Positions 35,011-46,837 of a stretch of 64,000 bases of DNA are shown piece after piece. The DNA is from Limonium bicolor (taxonomy: Eukaryota > Streptophyta > Magnoliopsida > Caryophyllales > Plumbaginaceae). Under the pieces are notes generated by a model. It was not told where the DNA came from. It did not search any database and was given only the letters and a program-made list of their open reading frames with translations. Every line of letters begins with the position of its first letter. Position 1 is the stretch's first letter. The DNA is taken from positions 323,045,925 to 323,109,924 of the forward strand of contig CM041776.1 in assembly GCA_023374045.1 (NCBI GenBank), written 5' to 3'. The position numbers and the translations under genes were made by a program.

Positions 35011-36984
35011 AAAAAGATGCTAAAACTCCACTTTCTAGCCCCAATTCCATCCATAATCTACACCTAATCATTCCCTAATCTTTCCACATGTTTTCTTCAT
35101 GTTTAAACCCCCTAAAACACTCCTTAAACCACATTAATCATTGGTCCAATTCATCACCCAATTCTTGCTCAATTTCCACAATTTCAATTCTTACGTTTTT
35201 GCATTTTGCACACTTGTGCATTTCTAACTTCTTCTTGATAGTTTACAAACACCTACCACCTTACCAAATCACTTATTGACCATAACCAACTCATCTTAGG
35301 CATTCTCTTCAAACTCCAACGCACCAATACACTAGTTTGCTACAGATTTGTGCTCACTTAATTCCCCTCCTCCAACTACCATTTCAAGGTGATTACTCTA
35401 CTCAACTCAACCCCATAAACACCTAAGTCCTCCAATTCACCAAGTCACCTTAAACACTTAGTTTCTACTAAAATTTTGCCATAGTTTCCCCATAAACCTA
35501 ACATATCCAAACTCATCAATTTTCACCTAAATCAATCCAAAGCTAGCCTCATCCCTAGTGGATCCTTCCAGCACATAAGCTCAATAAAAAATTCACCAAA
35601 CCAACAATACTAGCATAATCACAAATCTCTTGGCTTTAAGGCCCTTAATTCAAACCAAATTTCACAATTGCACTAAACATCAACCAAACACATTTCCGGT
35701 TCAGATTTCATTTCATGTTTTGATCTTCCAAATTCCTTTTCAATCATCCTCTTCTCCACTTCTTCCCATTTTCGGTCATATGGGCAATGGGATTGTCAAA
35801 TTCTAGCCCAATACCCAAGGAACACAAAATGAATGTAATTAAAATCCTAAACCCTTGGAATAACTCTAATTCATGAAAGAGCTTGAAACACCATAAGTTA
35901 GGGTTTTACCTTTGAAGTTCCAAGAGGGGTTTTAAACCTTGAATCAAGAGGAGGGTTCCTCCACCATTGGAGAGTTGAACCAATGCTCAAATAAAGAAAG
36001 AAAACAAGGCATTACAAAGGGGCAAAATCGGCCACCACAATGGAAGGAAGAAAATGAGTTTTTCTTTGGGAACTTCTTACCTTAGAAGAAAGAGGAGACT
36101 CCAAGCTTCAAGAATCTCTAATTTTCTCTTCAAATGGACTATACCCATGGAGATGAACTTCACCATTTTTGGATTTTGAAAAGAGACAAAGGTAGAGGTT
36201 GATGAGAGGAAGACGAATATGTGATTAGTTTTTCATTTGGAGCTTTAATGAAGCTTGTACAAGAGGAGGAAAGCTTGGGAAGCCATGGATGGCTTGAAAA
36301 ACCATACAGAACCAGAGAGGGGAGGAAGAGGATGGCTGGTGAAGAAAGAAAGAGAGGAAAGAGGGGGAAAAGAGAAATGAGGGAGGAGAGAGAGAGGGGT
36401 TTGCTTTTTTACTTTTCACTTTTGTGCTTTTTGAATTATTAAACTAGGGAGCTAGTCCAGTGTATGCACATAAGCTGGGGCTTTTTTCGTCTTTTACAGA
36501 AAACGTTCGTTAATTTACCCGGTTTAGCACTATTCATTAACTGGGCCCGTTTTCCAGATATTTCTTGTTTCTTTAATTTTAATGGCTTTTAAGCTTCCAT
36601 TAATGTTTAATTATAGTTATATAGTCAACCATAATTTTTACGGGTCTGTTTGACTACTTAAATTCACGTTTTCGGGTTTCCTTGAAAAACGTGCGCTAAA
36701 GCTTTATTAGCGTTTTTAATTCATTTTATGGATCCGTTTTCTTCGGGAATTGTTACCGTATATTATTTAGGCATTATTAAGCCTTGGAAATCCGTCTAAG
36801 ACCCTTGGTGAGGTCGTATTCCTCCTATGGTCATGTAACACTCATTTTCGCATTTTTCGCTTTTTAAGCATTTTCTCTTTTCTTTTGGGTTTATTTTCTT
36901 TACCAAAATTCTTTAGGCACTATTATGACCTCAAATACCATATTGGAACAATTTAATCACCATAATTAAGTTCAGGGTATTTCA

Positions 36985-37000
36985 ATCTACCCCTCTTAAA
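36985..37000 (-). promoter_or_regulatory. Polypurine tract beside LTR B
   Basis: On the minus strand it reads TTAAGAGGGGTAGAT immediately before the LTR. Confidence 0.55.
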
Positions 37001-37357
37001 CAACTTTGCCCTCAAAGTTGGTGAGTCTAATATTGTTAGTCATTTAGACATATCGTGTGCCAAGGTCATTATCTCTGTAACCCTACAGGCTCAAAGTCAG
37101 TCCAGCCAGTGTGTACATACCGGTACAACACCAAATCAGTTAACAAGCAATTAACAACCGTGGGTACCTACCAGCACCACACAACGTACATCACAGTACC
37201 ATGCAAACGTGCGTACACATCAGTACGTCACAAAACAATTTACCACCGTGCACATACCAGTGCAACGCAAAACAATTGTCAACCATGCATATACCGGTGC
37301 AACACCAAATAATTATCACAGTGCAATATGCTTCATAATCATAATCCTAAACAAATA
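37001..37357. repeat. Ty3 internal remnant with degenerate ~45-bp repeats
   Basis: From about 37108 to 37325 there are four or five degenerate units containing ACC(A/G)GTGCAACACCAAA, CAATT and ACCGTGCACAT-like blocks. This is what remains of the Ty3 internal sequence before copia sequence begins. Confidence 0.45.
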
Positions 37358-40300
37358 ACTTGAATAATTGATAGTGGAGCTTCTGATCACATGGTCGGAG
37401 AGCTATCTTTATTATATAATGTGACTTTTCTTGAGAAAACCATTTATATTGGGATGCCTGATGGACATCCACAACCTGTTAAATTAGTTGGGAATGTGAA
37501 AATTAATAACCTTATTGAATTGAAGGATGTTTTGTTCGTTCCTGATTACAAATTTGGTCTAGTTTCTGTTAGTAAATTATCTAACCAAATGAAGGGAACC
37601 TTCTGTTTTGATGCCACCTCCTGTGTTTACCAGGGTTGTGAATCCAATGAAAAGGTGAAGATTGATCAAACCCACAAGGGTCTGTACGTGGTTGACAAAA
37701 TGTGTGATAGATTAGTCAAAGGTTGTCTTAGTTCACATACTGATAATGGAATTGTAGAGTCTGTTCAAGATTGTAAATAATCTTTGCCTATCTATCATCA
37801 TAGGCTTGGCCATATGCCAAAGGATAAGATTGTCAAACTAGGTATAATCAACAATAAGTCTATACAGAAAGGCTTAGTTTGTGAACCATGTAATAGAGCC
37901 AAGAGCCATAGGCTCCCTTTTCCCACTAGTTCAATAAAGACACAAGATATCTTCGATTTGATCCACATTGATTTATAGGGCCCTTATAATTTGGAAACTT
38001 ATGGCTTTACATACATCTTAACTATTGTTGATGACAAAAGTCGAGTCACTAGGACTCACTTATGTAGATTTAAATCTGATTGCTTAGGTCTGATCATAGA
38101 TTTCATCGCAATGGTTGAAAAACAGTTCAACAAAAGGGTAAAAATGGTTAGAACTGATAATGCCTACGAACTTGGGTTTTCAAAACCTGGAACTGAGTAT
38201 TTTAAACGAAAGGGGATTAAACACCAAACAACTTGCTCCTATACCCCCAACAGAATGGGGTTACTAAGAGAAAACACGGGCATATCCTTGAAACAGCTTG
38301 TGCTTTAATGTTCTTTTCCTCCCTACCTAAGGAATTTTGGGGAGAAAGCATATTAACTGCAACTTATTTAATAAATAGGATGCCACTGTCGAGTATTAAT
38401 GATAAATCCCCTTATGAAATTATATATGGTTGCAAGCCGGATTACACATCACTTAAAGGGTTTGGTTGTCTCTGTTTTACCCACATTGACAAAAATCAGC
38501 ATGATAAGTTTCTGAGCAGGTCAGTCAAATGTGTGTTTTTAGGCTATGGTCAAAATAAGAAGGGTTACAAACTCTACAATATGGACAGTCAAAAGGTCAT
38601 ATATAGTAGAGATATGATCTTTCATGAGGAGATTTATCCTTTCAAACATAAATCTAATGGTCCAGTAAAAATAGTCTCAACTGAAGGAACAAAACCCTCT
38701 GGAGATGATTCATTTTTCCCTAATGATACTGATGATGACTCGAGTTTGAGACAGGAAAAATGAGTTGATAACAGGAATGATGACAGAAGTTCCATTGATG
38801 AGATGGAACAAAGGCAGATCTCAGTAGAAGAAATCAGTGATGAACTCGAGACTCAAGAGACGTTTCCAGAAAATAATGAGGCGCAAGACACCCCACTGAG
38901 AAAATCATAAAGGACAAGATTGACTCCAAGGTACTTGGAGGATTATGAGGTTGGATCTGCAGTCACGAAAAAAGATAAGTTTATGCCATCTCCCATTGTA
39001 GACTGTTTCTCTGAGATCTTAAGGGATAGAATTGCTTGTATTGTTGACACCAACACCGATGTATTTGAAACAGATTCTGAACTAGTTGATTTAAATGACA
39101 AAGGTTGCATTGTTAGGACTGGAAATTCTTTTAGTACCCTCAGAATTCTTTCTGAACAGAAAGAAAAACATTATTGTCTGCATGCTAATGTTAATGAGGA
39201 AATTGAGCCAAGGTGCTATAGTGAGGCTATTAAAGACATTAGATGGAAAAGGGCTATGAGTGAGGAATTTACTGCACTAGAACAGAATAATACCTGGGCG
39301 GTAGTTAGGTTTCCAGAGGGGGTAAAACCTGTCAAATGCAGGTGGGTGTACAAGATTAAGTGTAAATCAGATGGAAGTATAGAGAGATTTAAAGCCAGGT
39401 TAGTTGAAAAAGGCTACACTCAGAGATTGGGGATAGATTATTTGGAAACTTTTTCACCTGTTGTTAAATTCACCACCATAAAGGCCCTGATAATTATAGC
39501 TGTTAAAAGAGGGTGGTTCATCAGTCAGCTAAAGATTAACAATGCATTCCTTCACGGGGATCTTGAGGAAAATGTGAACATGGAATTTCCAGAAGGTTAT
39601 GATAGAGTAGAATCAGGGAAGGTTTGTAAACTTAATAAATCCTTGTATGGCCTTAAGCAGACATCTAGGCTATGGCATCATAAATTGAGCATTTTCCTTA
39701 AATCTCTTGGTTTTGTTTAGTCTTTAAATGATTACTCTTTGTTTACGAGGAAAAATGGGAACAGAGTGTGTCATCTTGTAGTTTACGTTGATGATGTTTT
39801 AATCACTGGTGATGATTCTATTTTGATTAGTACTGTTAAAGCTAAACTGAATGAGAAGTTTAGGATAAAAGACTTGGGTCTTTTGAATTTTTTCTTGGGT
39901 ATGCAGTTTGTGCATACCACTGAGGGCATAATTCTGTTACAAAGTAAGTATTGTAGAGATTTGCTCAAGGATTTTAATCTTTCTGACAAAAAGGTTTCTA
40001 TTAGTCCTCTGGATACTGGTCTGAAATTAAGGAAGGATGAAGGAAACCCACTTATGGATCCTTTACCCTATATAAGTCTAGTGGGCAAAATATGTTTTCT
40101 TGCCCATAGCAGACCATACCTTTGTTTTACTATTCAAGTAATAAGTCAATTTTTAAGTTTTCCCACTGATGTGCATTATAAAGCTGCTCTATATACCTTG
40201 AGTTATATCAAAGGTACTTTGAATTACGGTCTGCTGTTTAATACCAAAAATGATTTTTCCATGACTGCATTTTGTGATTCTGACTGGGCAGGGTGTCTAA

Positions 40301-40734
40301 ACACTAGGAAGTCCATCAGCGGTTTCTTTATGTAGCTAGGAGGCAGTCCGCTTTCATGGAAGTCTAAGAATCAGACCTCTGTTGCCTTGTCCTCAGCAGA
40401 GGCAGAATATCGAGCAATGAGGAGTGTAACTGCGGAGTTGAGTTGGATCACGCGTGTGCTTCATGAATTGGGTGTGCAGAACATATTACCAGTTCCAGTG
40501 AAATCAAACAGCCAGAAGGCCATTTATATAGCAAGGAACCCGGTTCTGCACGAGAGGACTAAACACATTGAGCTCGATATTCATTTTGTCAGGCAAAAGC
40601 TACAAGAAGGAATGATCGTTGTGGAATTCGTTGGATCTAAGGATCAACTAGCGGATCTTCTCACCAAGACACTTCTAGGGAAAGCTTATCCTTTGCAAGT
40701 TAAGAAGATGGGTCTGAAGCTAGCAGCTGAATAA
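37358..40734 (+). pseudogene. Ty1/copia pol remnant, plus strand, multiple breaks
   Basis: It begins abruptly at the protease (IIDSGASDHMVG). GAG-pre-integrase and integrase (HHRLGHMPKDKI, CEPCNRAKSHRLPFP, VDDKSRVTRTHL, VRTDNAYEL), RT (KARLVEKGYTQRLGIDY, VYVDDVLITGDD) and RNase H (SSAEAEYRAMRS, DQLADLLTKTL) follow. The frame is broken by stops or shifts near 37778, 37976, 38240, 38761, 38908, 39718 and 40333. In RT the block normally written QLDVxNAFL reads QLKINNAFL, so a catalytic aspartate is lost. The 5' LTR and gag are missing. Confidence 0.85.
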
Positions 40735-40806
40735 GTGCTCTGTTCGATGGCAGTCCTCATATTGCAAACCTTGTTAGATAATTATCTCCTAAGGTTTGAG
40801 AGGGGG

Positions 40807-41117
40807 TGTTAAAGACTGCTAGTATATATTATGGGTACACTTATATTATTTAGTTAATATGTTACGGGGGAGTATTATATGTTTCTATTTTGGTTAAAGT
40901 AGGTGGCTGGCTCTGGTTTAGACACAAGAGCGTGCTGGGTATTTAAAGGAGTTTTAGGTATTAGGGTTAGTACTGTAGCTTGCAAGAGAAAAGTATCGGG
41001 GGAGTTCTCCCTTTCCATTCCGAAGCCTTCCACTTTGTAAGCCTTCCACTCTGTAAACTTGGATTCTCGGCGGTGATTCAATGCAAAGAGTTCTAGTTTT
41101 CTTGAAACATTTTCATT
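40807..41117 (+). repeat. Probable 3' LTR of the plus-strand copia remnant
   Basis: After the pol end, GGTTTGAGAGGGGG is a polypurine tract directly before TGTTAAAGACTG. The stretch ends in a plausible CA at about 41117 (CATTTTCA). With no second LTR to compare, the right end is a guess. Confidence 0.5.
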
Positions 41118-41560
41118 GGTAGAGGTTACTGTAAGTGTTGTGAGTGGGCGGTGAACGACGGCGATGGGCGTTACTAAGGTGGCAGGAGCGACAGTGGCGA
41201 TGGGTTACTAAGGTGGCTTGAGCGAGGAGGTGATATCAGCAAGGAAGTAGCGCAAAAGAGAAGTGTTAGAGGTTACGGTAAGTGTGAAGAGTAAACATAC
41301 AAATTTTCAGGTTCGAAATCAAGATCAATGGTATTGACTCAAGTACCCGTAGCCACTGGGCCATGAGTCTTATTCGATCAATGTTACGCAACATATTTAT
41401 TATAACATTTCATTTGCCTTCCATATATATATTTAAGTTAAAATAAGCTGGTAAAACAATGTCATTAACTGTCATTTGGATTACACACGTCTAAAACGGC
41501 GTCGAAAAAATCAAATAGTGCGGAAAATATTTGGCGTTAGGTTAAAACGACGTTGTTGAC
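41118..41560. other. Unassigned
   Basis: No recognised gene. A GGCGATGGG(C/T)(G/T)TTACTAAGGTGGC segment is present twice (about 41160-41185 and 41196-41218). Confidence 0.35.
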
Positions 41561-41800
41561 CATCAGTGGACGAGCACTTTAGATCACGGTTATCAGTAAA
41601 CCGTAATCTAAATTTCGTTGACCGTCAAAGCGCGCGTCTAGACAGGGACTTTAGATTACGGTTTACTGATAACCGTGATCTAAAGTCCGTTGTAAAAAAC
41701 ACTCGCTACCTCCAATCGAGTATTGACTATGGTTATTTCTATAAATGTAATTAATTAATTCTGGTCCTCCTATTAATCACGGTTTGTGTTTAAGCCGTGA
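41561..41800. repeat. Inverted repeats TTTAGAT(C/T)ACGGTT(A/T)...
   Basis: CTTTAGATCACGGTTATCAG at about 41578 is matched by its near-complement around 41650-41690, and each copy is itself partly palindromic. A third partial copy (ATCACGGTTTGTG) lies near 41777. The layout resembles the subterminal repeats of a CACTA-type element, but no TIR was found. Confidence 0.45.
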
Positions 41801-44573
41801 ACAATTAGCCATCATTAAAGGCTTCCGTTCCACCAATGTGTTTATGGTAGATTTGGTTAGGGAAGAAGCATTGAACCAGCGTATAGTGCCATCAGTGCGA
41901 GTTAGGGGTTTACGAATGTTTGCTCGAGCCCTAGTAACCATAGGGTGAGCAGGAATAGGATCTGAAGGTGGTGAAGGAGTGGAATTAGGAGAGTTTGTAG
42001 ATGGGAGGGAGGTAGAAGGTGATGAGAAGACATGAGAGTGATCTTTTTTAGAGGGTGAGTTTGCTAAAGTGGTTAAGGTGGGTGGAGAGGGTAAGTCTTT
42101 TTGAGGGAGTGGAGAGGAAGGTGGGGATAGGATTTGTGTTATGGACTTAAGTTGAGGAACTAGTACATAAAGTATTTGTGTAGGTGAAGAAACGGAAGAG
42201 AGAGAAGAAAAGGGAGTTTGATAAGCAAAAGGAAAATGGTCTTCATTAAAAATAACATCACGATTGATGTAGACTTTTTTTTGAAGTAGGGCAGTAGCAT
42301 AAGTAGCCACGGTGTCTGGGAGAGTAGCCAATGAAGACTCAAAGTGTGGAGCGAAAAGCTAATTTGTGAGGGTTTTGAGATCTAAGGGTTGGGCTAGCCG
42401 GCATCACCAAAACCCTAAGTATAGAGTAGTCAGGAGAGGCATGAAACATAACCTCATACGGGGTTTTATAGGCCAGGAGCTTAGCAAGACTTCTATTACT
42501 TAGGAATATAGCAGTTTGAGCAGCATGTGACCAAAAACCGAAGGGCAAGTGTGAGTGAGATAACAGGGTGAGGGTTTTATCCAACAGGTAACGATTCTTG
42601 ACCTCAACTGCCCCATTTTGTTGATAGGAATAAGGACACGAGAACCTATGATGAATCCCATGCATATTAATCAAATCAACGAGAGCAGTAAACCTTCATT
42701 TCTCCATATGTTTGAATGTTCTTGACAGAAGTATCCAACAGGTAACGATTCTTGATCTCAACTGCCCCATTTTGCTGATAGGAATAAGGACACGAGAACC
42801 TATGATGAATCCAATGCATATTTGTCAAATCACTGAGAGCAATAAACCCTCCTTACTCCATCTATTTGAATGTTCTTGACAGAAGTATCAAACTGAGTTT
42901 TAATAAGTTTGAGAAACTTATCGAATATAGCATAGACATCAGATTTACAAGTCATAGGGTGTAGAAAAATGTATTTGGAAAAGTCATCCACTACTAATAG
43001 AAAGTATCTATAGGGATCAACATATGTAATATATGCAGACCCCCATACATCTAGAAAGAGCAAATCAAAAGGTCTAGAAGATCTAGAATCTCTGAGGTAA
43101 TAAGGGAGAGCATGGTGCTTCCATTGGCAACAAGAATTACAAAACTTGGAAAACTTAGAAGAAAATGAGGGTAAGGTATAATCAGAGATGATTTTATTTG
43201 TAATAAAGCTAGAAGTGTGTCCCAATCGTCTGTGACAAATGATGGATGTGGTTCTAGTGCTTGGAAGAAATCTGGTAGAATTAGCTTGAGGAGGTGGAGG
43301 TTGAGGTAGCACATAAACCTTAACCTTAACAACCCCTTGTAGAAGAACCTTCCTGGAGATACGATCCTTTAAAAAAATACTAGAACCATAAAATTTAAAA
43401 TAAACACCATTGTCACGACAAAATTGTCTAACAAAAATTAAGTGTTTTTTGAGAAAGGGAGAATGATATATGTTCTGAAGAATGAATTCACCAGAAGGAT
43501 GAGGTGTAGAACCTGAGCCCTGGTGTGTGATAAGAATCCCAGATCCATTCCCTAAGGTGACAGTGTCATGGCCAGAATACTCAGTTCTCCCCAGATTCAA
43601 ATAAATCTCTAGAGAAGTGATGATTAACATATGTGTTAGGAAGCCAGTCATTGTAGGTAGTATTGTCTGTAGCATTGACTGAGAATAAAAAGGGAGCATG
43701 AATCTGATAGATTTGATTGAATCAGTGATAACACAACTGCTATGTGTCCCTTCTTTTGACAAATCTGGCAACTAGGCCTAGTATCTGTATTTCCATTAAA
43801 GTAAGTACCACGACCTCCACGACCACCCCCTCTAGAAGAGTTCCTCCCACGGTTTCCACCTCTATTATTCTGATATGATCCTCTTCCTTTGTTCTGAGTA
43901 TTCTTCTTGAAAGAATCTGTGGAAGTAGCCTCAGTGACATTAGCACAAGCAACTTCTGTCATTGAGTTTTTGGACTGAGATAAGATGTCTTCATAGATCA
44001 AGAGATAGTAGTAGATCTAGGAGGGGGTACAAACATCAGTGCGGGTAACAATGTTTGAAACAACAATCTCATACTCCCGAGGTAAACCTCTTAGTATATA
44101 GGATTGAAACTCACGGTCTGAAACAATATGACCAGTAATGGCAAGGGAAGAGGCTCGGATTTTGGCTCTGTTAAAGTAGGAAGTAATGTCCTCATCGGGT
44201 TTTTTTAGATGCTAGCCATTTGTAAATGGAGTTGGCCAAGGTGAGAAGCAGTTTGGGCAGAAAAGGAGCTATGTAAAGCTTCCCAAACTTGAAGTGATGT
44301 TTCTAAATCAGTAACATGGCTAGCAATTTCTTTTACGAGAGATAGAAATAGAACAAAAACAACCAACTGGTCTTGTTGTTTCCATATACTATATTCCAGA
44401 TTAATTTCTCCATTGATCTCCTTAGTTGGACAAAAGGTACTTCCATCTAGATACTTATAAACATCTTTACCTTAAAGGAATGGTAGTAGCATGCCTTTCT
44501 AGAGCCGAAAATTGCTTGGTTTGAGTTTAACAAGATGTACTGCTAATGTCATAATTGACTGACTTGTTGGTGT
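41801..44573 (-). pseudogene. Ty1/copia gag-pol remnant, minus strand
   Basis: From about 44570 leftwards come degenerate gag, the CQICQKKGH zinc knuckle (about 43740-43780), a protease/GAG-pre-integrase region with ICHRRLGHTS and CNSCCQWKH, the integrase core (DLLFLDVWGSA, LLVVDDFSKYIFLHPM), then PYSYQQNGAVEVKNR and FGFWSHAAQTAIFL. It ends in the hinge after integrase (INRDVIFNEDHFPF, proline/serine-rich, MVTRARANI). RT and RNase H are missing. Frames are broken at several places and a 154-bp tandem duplication lies in integrase. Confidence 0.82.
42581..42888. repeat. 154-bp tandem duplication inside copia integrase
   Basis: Positions 42581-42734 and 42735-42888 are near-identical consecutive copies, each starting CCAACAGGTAACGATTC and ending TTGACAGAAGTAT. 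Confidence 0.85.
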
Positions 44574-46080
44574 TGTAGACACCAAAAATTCTCACCCCAT
44601 AAAACAAATTCTAAAATAATAAAAAAATAAGGGGGGTCGTTGCCTTTCTTTTTTCAAAACATATCAACGTGCGTACCAAAACGAAACCATCATTTTATGT
44701 CAAAATTTTTAAATCATTTTTTCAAAGCATTTCAGAAAACACAATTATTCGAAAGTGAATTTTCAAACGACAACCCGATTTCAAACCTGTCTCTCTATTT
44801 ATTACTTATTTTACTATCGTATTTTCTTGTAGTCTATTTTGGGTTTACTTATTCCTCCAGTCATTTTCTATTATTGTATTTTATTCATTTCTTGTTTATT
44901 TGATCCCGTTTATCGTTATATTTACTTGTCTTTTATTTATTAGTGTTCGATTTTACTTTTATCACCATCATTTTCATTATTATTTATCTCATTTTATGCG
45001 TGTTTCACTATTATTTTTATCCATGTTTGGTATATTCCATTTTTATTACTAATTCCTCTAATTTTCTCTCATTTCTTTTTGTTAGTTGTTTTTCTATCTT
45101 ATTCAACGCTACTTGTACATATCTATTTCAATTTCCATTTTTATGGCTTTCACTTGTGTTTTTATTTCATTTTATTAGTACAATTTCAGCATTTAATGTA
45201 CTTATTATCACTTTATTCCATTTGTTTAGTACTTTAATACATTTTCTTTTTATTTATTTACATTCCTTTTATTTCATGACTCTCAAGAAGAGACAATTCA
45301 TTTTATTTAAACTCTTTTGTTTCGTTGTGTATTTCCTTTTAAAACAACAGTGTTTCTAAAAATTCATTCAGTTCGAATTAAAACTCTAGTAGTTTTTACT
45401 CGCTCATATATATTGATTTCTAATTTAACATAACCGGTTAGTATGCTTGTTGGGGAGACAATTGTTCCCAAGTTCAAAACTGGAAAAGGGCTGAGGTGGT
45501 TCTATTTTTCTTCAGCTACCAAGAGAATTTTTTTCTTATATCTAGCATTATTATACTGAGTTCTATTGTTGCCTAGCTGGTTAACGTTTCCATGGGATAG
45601 ACTAGAGACTTGGGTTTGAATCTTGGGGCTGATAATGGGGCATTTTTTATCTTCCTTACGTTTCTCAGGTCTACCAAATGCACCCCAACTTGACCTAAAA
45701 AAACCCTTTCCCTTGTCTATAAAGCAACATCTACAGTTGCCACTCTCTTCGGAATGAATCATCTCCTTCCTTCTTCTCTTGTCCTCTAGCAAAAATGCCG
45801 AATCTCATTTTTTCCACTTAGCTCTCATCGATATAGCTTGTTCAATCCAGAATATTGCAACCGATCTCCTCTATTTCTTGCCTGATCGATCGATTCAGAA
45901 CGCTTTACCTCCCATGGCTGATTTTCTATTCCTCATCGATCAAAACCCCACAAATAAATGTTGAGCAGAAATATGTGTTTCTATACTTCTACTTAGGCAG
46001 TGTACCTATCGTTTTGCGGAATAATGAATTAAGTGGGGTAATCGATTTCAGAGACCTCGTTCAATTAATTGACAATTTAT
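44574..46080 (+). mobile_element. Partial LTR of the TGTAGACACC family
   Basis: It starts TGTAGACACC, then AAAAATTCTCACCCC, as at 25274. The same order follows: a GGGGGGTCG segment, a T-rich tract (44800-45350) and the AACCGGTT/TTCAAA segment near 45430-45480. It is inserted at the end of the minus-strand copia gag. Its right end is not defined and most of the 5.9-kb LTR is missing. Confidence 0.55.
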
Positions 46081-46834
46081 TTACTAATCGAGAAAAGTAA
46101 ACTAAGAAAACAGGAAACGTCACTTTTTCAGGTTTTACTTAATTTAATAAAAAGAATGACTAAGCAAACTAACATAAAATAATGAAACAGTAAAAAGACA
46201 AAAATAAACTAAATAAAGAAATAAAAATTGAATCTAAAGAAGCACCCCGGATTGTTCTGCAAACCTTCACTTTATTATCGATAAACTCTTCCCTAATTCT
46301 GCAATAAACTCAGGAATTATGAATAGTTCGTTGACTGGTCCCTGTACAACGAACCCTAACTAATTGAAATAACAAGCCACAAATCATGCCCAAGTTATCA
46401 AGTTAATAGCATTAAACACAATTCCTATTGGAGACAGATTAACCTATAGGCAAACCATTCTTCTAGTCGTTAATCCAGTTTAACTTCCTATGTCTTGTTA
46501 ACTAATCTCTGCGCCGCATTTTGATTAGAAAACTACAAATATTGCTTTAATAATTAGCTAGAAAATTAAAGCGCATGAAGAACAGGAATTAAACTACTAC
46601 AATTATAATCAGAGAAAGATTACAAAATAAACATAAAGATTCGGTTTGCTACCCCAATCCGGGGAGCTAAACTAACTACGCTAACATAACTCTAAAAATA
46701 ATAAAATCAACAAAGAAAGAACACATTGACAAATTAGATAAAAAGGGAAGAAGAAATTCTGTTAAGAAGATCTCTGCTCCATCTTCCGTCTTCTCATGTC
46801 TTTGCATTAATCTTCTGTCAGAAGTGTGGGGTGC
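46081..46834. other. Unassigned; possibly a degraded Athila-type LTR
   Basis: The composition and order of features loosely resemble the Athila LTR at 50031-51628 (segments around CCGG(A/G)TTG and long A-rich blocks). It is cut by the PIF/Harbinger element. No coding content was recognised. Confidence 0.25.
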
Positions 46835-46837
46835 TAA

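Larger units (their letters stand above)
32820..36984 (-). mobile_element. 4.2-kb chromovirus-like LTR (B) with adjacent polypurine tract
   Basis: It starts TGTAACATCCC and ends CAGGGTATTTCA. On the minus strand the sequence just outside the right end is a purine-rich tract, which makes this the 3' LTR of a minus-strand Ty3 element whose internal part lay to the right. It shares internal landmarks with the LTR at 55661: CAGCGGAA, a CACGTGA segment, and GGGGCTCAGCA(T/C)ATTGCTGGTA. No target duplication is visible next to it. No coding sequence is seen. Confidence 0.6.

Noticed and set aside
36221..36442. Lys/Glu-rich open frame in LTR B
   Set aside because: A purine-rich tract (GAGAGAGG) read in frame, with no conservation.
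44640..45359. Hydrophobic open frames (Phe/Leu-rich) resembling membrane proteins (also 25452-25899)
   Set aside because: They are translations of the T-rich tract of the TGTAGACACC LTR, and the same tract gives different proteins in the two copies.
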